Assembly (NCBI GenBank): GCA_934454525.1
Contig: CAKSFM010000029.1
Coordinates: 1-11,249, forward strand
Direction of reading: 5' to 3'
DNA from: an uncultured Clostridia bacterium
GTDB taxonomy: Bacteria > Bacillota > Clostridia > UMGS1883
Length of the DNA stretch: 11,249 nucleotides
The position numbers were made by a program, and so were the translations under genes. Below are positions 5,823-11,249 of the stretch, piece after piece. Position 1 is the stretch's first letter, and the number at the start of each line of letters is the position of its first letter. The notes beneath the pieces were generated by a model. It was not told where the DNA came from, did not search any database, and was given only the letters and a program-made list of their open reading frames with translations.

Positions 5823-6689
5823 ATGAAAAAATTACTTTTAACATTAACACTTATTTTTGCGCTTTGCGTTCCCGTGTGCGCATTTGAAAACGAGCCGATT
5901 TGTGATAATGCCGCGCTTCTTTCCGCGGCAGACGCGGAGGAGCTTTCGCAGTATATTTCCGAGCTTCGCGATGCATATGATATTGACATTGCCGTTTACA
6001 CGGAGAGAAAAATGAGCGGCGAAAGCGCCGAACAGACTGCCGATAATATTTACGACAGCAAGGGTTACGGAAGCGGAGAAGATGATGACGGAATACTTTT
6101 GTATATTTCCGCCGACCCGAGAAATTATTACATTACAACATGCGGCGCAGCGGTCGATATTTTCTATGACGCAAACCTTGAATATATTGAGGAAAACGTG
6201 CTTGCATATTTAAAGGAAAACGATTATTCGTCGGCAGTCAGCGTTTATGCCGAGTGTGTGCAGGAAATTCTTGAGGACCCGACCGGCGAAAATTCCGCCG
6301 ATGACGGCGCACCGGCAGATGAAAGTGCACCTGCTGAAGAGGACCCGACCGGCGAAAATTCCGCCGATGACGGCGCACCGGCAGATGAAAGTGCACCTGC
6401 TGAAGAGGACACAACAGCGCATAACATGATCGTTATCCTTTGCGGACTGATTATTCCGCTTATCATTGCGTTTGTTGCAACGCAGATAAAGCTTTCAAAA
6501 ATGCACACCGCCGTAAAGAACGATTATGCGGCGAATTATGTTAAAAAGGGCAGCATGAATATAAAGCGGTCAAAGGATATTTTCTTGTACAGCACCGTTA
6601 CGAAAAGAGAAAAGCCGAAGCCGACCGAATCAACCACGCATAAAACTGCATCCGGGAAAAAGCACGGCGGCAGAGGCGGAAGCTATTGA
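5823..6689 (+). CDS. ydjH: TPM-domain membrane protein with exported N-terminal domain (YdjH-like)
   Basis: Residues 1-20 are a signal peptide (KKLLLTLTLIFALCVPVCA). Residues about 22-150 resemble a TPM domain (YgcG family), starting with NAALLSAADAEELSQY and including DDDGILLYIS and ITTCGAAVDIF. Residues 151-194 are two perfect copies of a 22-residue acidic unit, a probable flexible linker, followed by one membrane helix (202-222) and a basic tail ending GGRGGSY, as is usual for TPM proteins. The start at 5823 is chosen because it begins the signal peptide and follows AGAGGGGGCGGAG (5808-5820); a longer frame from 5673 only overlaps the previous gene. By analogy with Bacillus YdjH it acts beside the zinc-ribbon and SPFH neighbours in a membrane-stress complex. 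The TPM domain's exact activity is unknown here. Confidence 0.78.
   Translation: MKKLLLTLTLIFALCVPVCAFENEPICDNAALLSAADAEELSQYISELRDAYDIDIAVYTERKMSGESAEQTADNIYDSKGYGSGEDDDGILLYISADPRNYYITTCGAAVDIFYDANLEYIEENVLAYLKENDYSSAVSVYAECVQEILEDPTGENSADDGAPADESAPAEEDPTGENSADDGAPADESAPAEEDTTAHNMIVILCGLIIPLIIAFVATQIKLSKMHTAVKNDYAANYVKKGSMNIKRSKDIFLYSTVTKREKPKPTESTTHKTASGKKHGGRGGSY
6273..6410 (+). repeat. 66-bp perfect tandem repeat, two copies plus 6 bases
   Basis: 6273-6338 and 6339-6404 are identical in all 66 bases, and the next six (GAGGAC) begin a third copy. Each unit codes for 22 residues, starting EDPTGENSADDG and ending SAPAE, so copy number can change without breaking the frame. It lies in the linker between the TPM domain and the membrane helix. 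Confidence 0.97.
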
Positions 6690-6713
6690 TTATTAATGAA
6701 AGGATTGAAATAA

Positions 6714-7931
6714 ATGGGTTTGATTAAGGCGGCGGCAGGCGCAGCCGGCGGCGTTCTTGCCGACCAGTGGCGTGAGTTTTTTTACTGCGACAGCATGGAA
6801 GCAGACACAATTATAATTAAGGGCGAGAAAAAGACGGGCGGCAGAAGCTCGAACAAAAAGGGCGAAGATAATATAATCTCGAACGGCTCTGTTATTGCAG
6901 TGAACGAGGGGCAGGGCATGATTATCGTTGAATCCGGCAAAATCGTTGAATTTTGCGATGAAGCGGGCGAGTTTGTTTACGATTCATCGACCGAACCGAG
7001 TATTTTCTGCGGAAACCTCGGAGAGGGGATAAAAAAGACCTTTGCGCAGATAGGGAAGCGCTTCACTTTCGGCGGTGATACCGGCAAGGATCAGCGCGTT
7101 TACTACTTCAATCTTAAGGAGCTGACCGGCAACAAATTCGGTACGCCGACGCCTGTTCCGTTCCGCGTTGTTGTGGACGAAACGCTCGGTTATAAGCTCT
7201 CCGTTGATTTAAGGTGCAACGGCGTTTATTCCTATAAGCTTGTTGACCCGATTCTGTTCTACACGAATGTTTGCGGCAATGTGGCATATGCCTACAACCG
7301 CTCGGAAATTGATGAAATGCTCCGCGGCGAGCTTCTGAACGCGCTTTCCCCCGCGCTTGCAAAAATTTCCGCAATGAAAATATCGTATTCCGAAATCCCG
7401 GCGCACACAAGGGAGGTTTCGGCTGCTCTTAAAGAGGAGCTTGCCGCACAGTGGCGCGAAGCGCGCGGGATTGAAATTGTTTCAATGAACTTTAATTCCG
7501 TTTCAATTCCCGATGATCAGCGCAGAAAGATTACCGAGTGGGAAGAAACGGCGATGACAACGAATATAAACACCGCTGCGGCGCGCATGGCAGGCGCACA
7601 GAGCGAAGCCATGAAAACGGCTGCCGCAAATCAGGGCGGCATGGGTGCAATGGGCGGCTTTTTCGGCATGAACATGGCGCAGCAGGCAGGCGGCGCAAAT
7701 GCTGCAAATCTGTTCGCAATGGGCGCTCAGCAAGCGGCTCAGCCGCAGGCAGCTCCGGCGCAGCCGCAAACAGCTCAGCAGAGCGGCTGGACGTGCTCCT
7801 GCGGTGCAAGCAACACCGGCAAATTCTGCTCCGAATGCGGCGCTCCGAAACCGTCCGCAGAATGGACCTGCTCCTGCGGCGCAGTGAACAAAGGAAAGTT
7901 CTGTTCCGAATGCGGAAAACCGAGACAGTAA
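6714..7931 (+). CDS. ydjI: SPFH-domain protein with two C-terminal zinc ribbons (YdjI-like)
   Basis: The first 290 or so residues match the YdjI/virion-core-protein branch of the SPFH (stomatin/flotillin) superfamily: an opening MGLIKAAAGAAGGVLADQW, then beta-rich SPFH sequence (VPFRVVVDETLGYKLSVD) and a helical part (EEWEE-like ITEWEETAMTT). A Met/Gly/Ala/Gln-rich linker (about 300-358) follows, then two short zinc ribbons, C361/C363/C372/C375 and C386/C388/C397/C400, each of the form WTCSCG...KFCSECG. No signal or membrane helix is present, so it is a peripheral cytoplasmic protein. In Bacillus YdjI links PspA to membrane YdjG and YdjH; the other two types sit directly upstream, but no pspA is in this window. 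AAAGGA at 6699-6704 is the Shine-Dalgarno. It is the last gene of the operon. Confidence 0.85.
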   Translation: MGLIKAAAGAAGGVLADQWREFFYCDSMEADTIIIKGEKKTGGRSSNKKGEDNIISNGSVIAVNEGQGMIIVESGKIVEFCDEAGEFVYDSSTEPSIFCGNLGEGIKKTFAQIGKRFTFGGDTGKDQRVYYFNLKELTGNKFGTPTPVPFRVVVDETLGYKLSVDLRCNGVYSYKLVDPILFYTNVCGNVAYAYNRSEIDEMLRGELLNALSPALAKISAMKISYSEIPAHTREVSAALKEELAAQWREARGIEIVSMNFNSVSIPDDQRRKITEWEETAMTTNINTAAARMAGAQSEAMKTAAANQGGMGAMGGFFGMNMAQQAGGANAANLFAMGAQQAAQPQAAPAQPQTAQQSGWTCSCGASNTGKFCSECGAPKPSAEWTCSCGAVNKGKFCSECGKPRQ

Positions 7932-7947
7932 ACTGAAAAAAATAAGG

Positions 7948-7992
7948 GGCTGTGTAAAGGTAAATTTACCTTCACACAGCCTTTGCTTTTTT
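7948..7992 (+). terminator. Strong Rho-independent terminator after the ydjGHI-like operon
   Basis: GGCTGTGTAAAGGTA pairs with TACCTTCACACAGCC (7948-7981) with a single A-C mismatch and an AATT loop, followed by TTTGCTTTTTTT. It closes the operon beginning at 3160. Confidence 0.95.
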
Positions 7993-8092
7993 TAAGAATA
8001 AGGGATTTGAACATCCGTTTTAATGGCTTTTTTCACTTGCCGATTTATTTTTCATTTTTTTTGATTTTTCTTGATTTTTTTACCTTTTCGTA

Positions 8093-8121
8093 TTGACTTG
8101 ATTTTTATTTTGGACTATAAT
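8093..8121 (+). promoter_or_regulatory. Sigma-A promoter of the surface-protein unit
   Basis: TTGACT (8093-8098), 17 bases, TATAAT (8116-8121). The region just upstream (8044-8090) is very T-rich with repeated TTGATTTTT blocks, which may act as an UP-like element. Apart from the terminator and this promoter nothing else is visible between 7932 and 8158. Confidence 0.8.
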
Positions 8122-8158
8122 TCAATCGTAAATAAAAGACAAAGGAGTGCATGACAAA

Positions 8159-9592
8159 ATGAGTAAAAAATTTACACGGTCATTGATTATGCTTCTGTGC
8201 ATAGCCATGATCACGGCGTTGTGCGGAATGTCCGCATTTGCCGAAGACGATGCCGCATATGTTGCGGAATTTATTCCTGAAGGGTCGGAAACAGGAGAAA
8301 AATACACAAGTTTGTATGGTGCATTATGGCATGCAGGCGATGTCGGAGGTACTGTTCGTTTGCTTGATGATGTTACAAATTCAGAGCAATTAACAGTGAA
8401 TGCGTTTTACTCGGCAACCACGGTAATATTTGATTTAAACGGTCACAATCTCAGCTTCAAAGCATTTGATGATGACAATGCATATGCGCTTAAATCAATA
8501 GGTCCGAACGGTAAGCTGATAATTACAGGTAACGGTTCGATTACAGCTCCCGGCGGAGTGATATGCGTTAAGACAAGCGCATTGAATGACCCCAAGCTTG
8601 TAATTGATAAGGGTGTAACTATAACATCGGAAAGTGGTATAGCGATTTTTGATGATTGTTCTGATGCTGAAATTCATGTTTACGGAACAGTTATAACAAA
8701 CTCTGACAAATGGGCGGCAATTCAGGGACAGGGCGAACATTATTACGAAAGAATCCACGGATTGCTTTACATATATGAAGGAGCTACGGTTGAGGCGAAC
8801 GCCCATGCTATCTATGTTCCGCAGGGCGGCACAATTAACATAACAGGCGGCACAATTAAGAGCCAAGACACAACAGCGATTGAAATGCGCCGCGGTTCCC
8901 TTGATATTTCGGGCAATCCGACAATAGAAACGGACGCAACGAGTTATAGTGTAAAGGAAAATAAGAGCGGTGCTACAACTGTCGGCGCAGCGGTTGCGAT
9001 AGCTCCGTACGATACAAGTACAATGAACATAAGTATTTCCGGCGGCACATTTACCGGAAAGGAAGTTCTGTCCTATGCTAACCCGAACAAAGTTGCAAAT
9101 CCCAATGTTACAATCAACGTAACAGGCGGAAAGTTCAGCACAGACATTACGGAAGCGCTTACAAATGCAGAAGTGAAATCGAACATCAGCGAATATGCGG
9201 TTGCTGCAAATGAGGACGGTACATACGGCGTTGAGAAAAGAAACGAAGCATTTGAAAAGGTTGCAGCTGTTCATAAAGCAGGCGACAAAACGCTTACTTT
9301 CCTTGCAGGTATCAACAATCTTGATTACACAAAGGCAGGTTTCAGAGTGACTTTGAACGGGCAGGAACAGGAAATCCCCACAAGCACGGTTTACACTGCG
9401 TTAGCAGTTAATGGAGAAACAGTGAATAGCACGGAGAAATTCGGAACAAAATACTTCTTTGCTGCTAATATCGTTATAAATGATGATAACATAGCAGAAT
9501 TTACAATCAAGCCGTTTGCAACGCTCATTAACGGAGACGAAGTATCGGCAAAAGAGCCGACAAAGGTTACATTGACCGGAGGTGCAGAATAA
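8159..9592 (+). CDS. Secreted beta-helix-like surface protein
   Basis: Residues 1-28 are a signal peptide (Lys/Arg-rich start, hydrophobic core, cleavage likely after AFA). Residues about 40-340 contain repeated short strands with Gly turns, such as GGTINITGGTIKS, MNISISGGTFTG and VTINVTGGKFS, typical of right-handed parallel beta-helix proteins (pectate-lyase-like fold). No catalytic motif is recognised, so adhesion or glycan binding is as likely as an enzyme. The last 110 or so residues look like a separate beta-sandwich module (LTFLAGINNLDYTKAGFRV...), similar to modules at the ends of clostridial surface proteins. No LPXTG, SLH or dockerin is present. ATG 8159 is preferred over GTG 8147, which lies inside the Shine-Dalgarno AAAGGAG (8141-8147). 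Base use appears more A/T-rich than in flanking genes. It overlaps the next small gene by one base. Confidence 0.75.
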   Translation: MSKKFTRSLIMLLCIAMITALCGMSAFAEDDAAYVAEFIPEGSETGEKYTSLYGALWHAGDVGGTVRLLDDVTNSEQLTVNAFYSATTVIFDLNGHNLSFKAFDDDNAYALKSIGPNGKLIITGNGSITAPGGVICVKTSALNDPKLVIDKGVTITSESGIAIFDDCSDAEIHVYGTVITNSDKWAAIQGQGEHYYERIHGLLYIYEGATVEANAHAIYVPQGGTINITGGTIKSQDTTAIEMRRGSLDISGNPTIETDATSYSVKENKSGATTVGAAVAIAPYDTSTMNISISGGTFTGKEVLSYANPNKVANPNVTINVTGGKFSTDITEALTNAEVKSNISEYAVAANEDGTYGVEKRNEAFEKVAAVHKAGDKTLTFLAGINNLDYTKAGFRVTLNGQEQEIPTSTVYTALAVNGETVNSTEKFGTKYFFAANIVINDDNIAEFTIKPFATLINGDEVSAKEPTKVTLTGGAE

Positions 9593-9756
9593 TGAAAGCA
9601 TACAACAAACCCGAAATAATTGAAACGGAACTTCTTTGTGCAGATGTTATTGCGACAAGCACAGTAAATGTGTCGGAGAATTCGTACGAAATAAAGGAAA
9701 ACGAAATGATTACGTTTGCAACTGCCAATGAGATTACGATAAATCCGTTTAACTGA
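9592..9756 (+). CDS. 54-residue peptide of unknown function, coupled to the surface protein
   Basis: ATG at 9592 overlaps the last base of the upstream TAA (TAATG), so translation is probably coupled. The product begins MKAYNKPEIIETELLCADVI and ends INPFN; it has one Cys (residue 16), no signal peptide and no membrane helix. The opening pattern (basic start, KPEI, then an acidic DVIATS stretch) resembles small unannotated proteins common in gut Clostridia and also leader parts of ribosomal peptides, but the rest lacks a Cys/Ser/Thr-dense core and no modifying enzyme is nearby. The frame is bounded by the promoter at 8093 and the terminator at 9770, so it is transcribed only with the beta-helix gene. 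Function unknown; an assembly or export partner for the surface protein is a guess. Confidence 0.65.
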   Translation: MKAYNKPEIIETELLCADVIATSTVNVSENSYEIKENEMITFATANEITINPFN

Positions 9757-9769
9757 TTTTAAAGAAAAA

Positions 9770-9800
9770 GGCTGCGGCGCTTGAGCGCGGCAGCCTTTTT
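9770..9800 (+). terminator. Rho-independent terminator after the 54-residue peptide gene
   Basis: GGCTGCGGCGC (9770-9780) and GCGCGGCAGCC (9785-9795) pair around TTGA with one G-G mismatch, followed by TTTTT (9796-9800). It ends the two-gene surface-protein unit. Confidence 0.92.
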
Positions 9801-9845
9801 AAAACCCATGGGGTTCAGGTCTATAAACGTTTTGGGAGGTATTCT

Positions 9846-10418
9846 ATGCGCGTGTTTTTTATAAGGCTTGCCGAAACAGCAGCATCGGCGGTTTTCTGCT
9901 CCGTCATAATTTCAGCGCTGTTTGTGTGCGGACTGTTCGGTTATACGGTGCTTGCCTGCACAATAATTCTCGGAATTGCATTTGTGCTTTTTGCCGCATT
10001 TAATATTCAGAATCTTTGCGAATGCTATTTCGATATGCGCAGCAAAGCGCTTTATTATTCGGTGAATATTCCGTCATATGCTGCATTTGCGCTGATTACG
10101 CTTGCTGCGCAGAGGGTGCTTTCGGCAAAGACGTTTACATGGGTTTTCGGGGTTTTCAAGGTGATTTCCGTTGCCACGGCTTATCGGATATCAAATTTCC
10201 GTTCGGTGCTTATATTGCACGGAGTTATGCTTTTGATAATCGGACTTGTTCCGTTCGCCGTTATGCTTCCGGAAATTGAAGAAACCGACGCGGAAATGCT
10301 GCCGCTTGTTATTCCCGGCAGCAATGCTGAAAACGAAGCTGCGGACGGCGACGCGCAGCAGAAAACCGAAAACGGACAAAAAACCGATACGGAAGCGGAA
10401 AGAGAGGAAAAACAATGA
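9846..10418 (+). CDS. Multi-pass membrane protein of unknown function
   Basis: This 190-residue protein has about five hydrophobic segments (roughly 10-30, 33-52, 70-90, 97-115, 122-142) and an acidic, Gln-rich hydrophilic tail (143-190, ending TEAEREEKQ). I do not recognise a family. A strong Shine-Dalgarno GGGAGGT (9834-9840) fixes the start at 9846. A weak TATAAA (9822-9827) may be a -10 element, without a clear -35 hexamer. Its stop overlaps the start of the SLH-repeat gene (ATGA, 10415-10418), so the two are co-translated; this suggests a joint role at the envelope, but no transport or enzyme motif supports more. The long charged tail could face either side of the membrane. Confidence 0.7.
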   Translation: MRVFFIRLAETAASAVFCSVIISALFVCGLFGYTVLACTIILGIAFVLFAAFNIQNLCECYFDMRSKALYYSVNIPSYAAFALITLAAQRVLSAKTFTWVFGVFKVISVATAYRISNFRSVLILHGVMLLIIGLVPFAVMLPEIEETDAEMLPLVIPGSNAENEAADGDAQQKTENGQKTDTEAEREEKQ

Positions 10419-11068
10419 AAAAGATAATTGCGGCGTTGCTTGCCGCTTTGCTTGCGGCAATGCCGGTCTGCGCCGATGGATTAAAGGTTGATAACAATGC
10501 CGAAATACCAACGCTTGTGCTTGGCGGAACAAAGGAAAATCCGTTTTCAGACGTGGCAGCCGGCGACTGGTTTTACGATGGTGTGATGTTTGCATACGGA
10601 AAAGGGATGATGAACGGCGTTGCAGACAGCACGTTTGCCCCGTCCGCAACGCTGACGCGCGCGATGATGATAACCGTGCTTTACAGGAACGCAGGCTCGC
10701 CGCAGGCAAGCGGCGCACCGTTTTCGGACGTCGGCGCGGAAAGCTGGTATGCAGCCGCGGCTGCATGGGGCAGCGAAAACAAGGTTGTTTCCGGAACGGA
10801 CGATGGGCGCTTTCTTCCCGAAGTGCAAATCACTCGCGAGCAGCTCGCCGTTATGCTTTATAACTATGCAAAGTTAACCGGAAAGCAGATGAAAACCGGC
10901 GGCGCGGCATTTAAGGATTCCGCCGAAATATCATCGTGGGCGGAAACGGCTGTTGACGCGATGTCAGCTTCGGGCATACTCGGCGGTGACGCGGAGGGAA
11001 ATCTCCGCCCGAAAAGCAGCGCAACGCGCGCCGAAACGGCAGTTATTCTGAAACGCTTTTTTGAATAA
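10415..11068 (+). CDS. Small secreted protein made of three SLH repeats
   Basis: Residues 1-20 are a signal peptide (MKKIIAALLAALLAAMPVCA). Three S-layer-homology repeats follow at about 43-95, 102-157 and 164-217, each with FSDV/FKDS, W, and the conserved TR box (LTRA, ITRE, ATRA). Three SLH repeats form the unit that binds pyruvylated secondary cell-wall polymers, non-covalently anchoring proteins to the cell wall. Unusually nothing else is attached: only about 20 residues separate the signal peptide from the first repeat, so there is no visible cargo domain at 217 residues. AGAGAGGA (10401-10408) is the Shine-Dalgarno. It is coupled by ATGA overlap to the membrane protein upstream and followed by a terminator. 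Confidence 0.9.
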   Translation: MKKIIAALLAALLAAMPVCADGLKVDNNAEIPTLVLGGTKENPFSDVAAGDWFYDGVMFAYGKGMMNGVADSTFAPSATLTRAMMITVLYRNAGSPQASGAPFSDVGAESWYAAAAAWGSENKVVSGTDDGRFLPEVQITREQLAVMLYNYAKLTGKQMKTGGAAFKDSAEISSWAETAVDAMSASGILGGDAEGNLRPKSSATRAETAVILKRFFE

Positions 11069-11088
11069 TTTGAGTAATTGCAAAAAGA

Positions 11089-11134
11089 CAGAGGTGTAAA
11101 AAAACCGATTGGATTTTTTACATCTCTGCTTTTT
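11089..11134. terminator. Bidirectional terminator after the SLH gene
   Basis: CAGAGGTGTAAAAAA (11089-11103) pairs with TTTTTTACATCTCTG (11114-11128) over 15 pairs with one G-T, followed by CTTTTT on the + strand. On the minus strand the hairpin is followed by TCTTTTT, so it may also stop convergent transcription from beyond the right edge. Confidence 0.85.
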
Positions 11135-11172
11135 CTCCTTTTCTTGCGTTGCGGAGTTTTTTAACATCCCAC

Positions 11173-11237
11173 CTTTTTTCAAGGGGATAGGAAAAAAGCT
11201 TTGGAATTAACAAACTGAGCCAAAGCGTTAGCTTTGG
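11173..11237. repeat. Cluster of short competing inverted repeats at the window edge
   Basis: CTTTTTTC/GAAAAAAG (11173-11180, 11191-11198) form one stem. CCAAAGC (11220-11226) can pair either with GCTTTGG at 11198-11204 or with GCTTTGG at 11231-11237 (GTTA loop); the two pairings exclude each other. No gene is visible from 11069 to 11249. The signal is clipped by the window end, so its role is unclear. Confidence 0.5.
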
Positions 11238-11249
11238 GTTGAGGCATAA

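Noticed and set aside
8147..8158. GTG start for the beta-helix protein
   Set aside because: The GTG is part of the Shine-Dalgarno AAAGGAGTG; the ATG at 8159 has correct spacing and starts the signal peptide.
10191..10766. Minus-strand open frame of 191 codons
   Set aside because: It spans the junction of two well-supported + strand genes and encodes a low-complexity Arg/Ser/Pro-rich product; it is a shadow of GC-biased codons.
1..11249. CRISPR array, tRNA or rRNA genes, complete insertion sequence
   Set aside because: I looked for spaced direct repeats, tRNA-like cloverleaf ends and transposase motifs and saw none; only the recombinase fragment and the non-coding insert hint at mobility.

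Overview
The window looks like a chromosomal stretch from a Gram-positive, low-to-mid GC anaerobe of the Clostridia, probably an Oscillospiraceae/Ruminococcaceae-type gut bacterium. This is inferred from strong Shine-Dalgarno sites, sigma-A-like promoters, a Firmicutes-type pair of trmN6 and rsmI, an S-layer-homology protein, a 2[4Fe-4S] ferredoxin and a class I lysyl-tRNA synthetase. The assignment rests on gene families only. All convincing protein genes are on the + strand.

Layout: (1) 1-323 is the 3' end of a tyrosine recombinase cut by the window edge, followed by a minus-strand promoter and hairpin that could make a very short RNA. (2) 471-2557 holds a near-consensus promoter and a class I lysyl-tRNA synthetase carrying an extra C-terminal EMAPII/Trbp111-type tRNA-binding domain. 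(3) 2582-2814 holds a promoter and a ferredoxin gene. (4) 2815-3159 is non-coding: a GC-rich terminator hairpin is present twice as a 21-bp direct repeat, flanking a 254-bp structured segment with imperfect terminal inverted repeats, like a MITE inserted into a terminator. (5) 3160-7931 is one compact operon: trmN6, rsmI, then three genes resembling Bacillus YdjG (zinc ribbons plus membrane anchor), YdjH (TPM domain) and YdjI (SPFH domain), closed by a strong terminator. (6) 8093-9800 is a separate unit with its own promoter and terminator: a secreted beta-helix-like protein whose stop codon overlaps the start of a 54-residue peptide gene. (7) 9846-11134 is a two-gene unit: a multi-pass membrane protein of unknown function overlapping (ATGA) a secreted protein made almost only of three SLH repeats, closed by a terminator. 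(8) 11135-11249 has no gene but contains competing short inverted repeats.

Functionally the left half is translation and tRNA/rRNA modification, the centre is a probable membrane-stress module (the YdjGHI set, which in Bacillus works with PspA; no pspA is visible here), and the right half is cell surface. The least explained parts are the interrupted terminator element, the LysRS fusion, the PspA-less Ydj module attached to rRNA/tRNA methylation genes, and the 54-residue peptide coupled to the surface protein.
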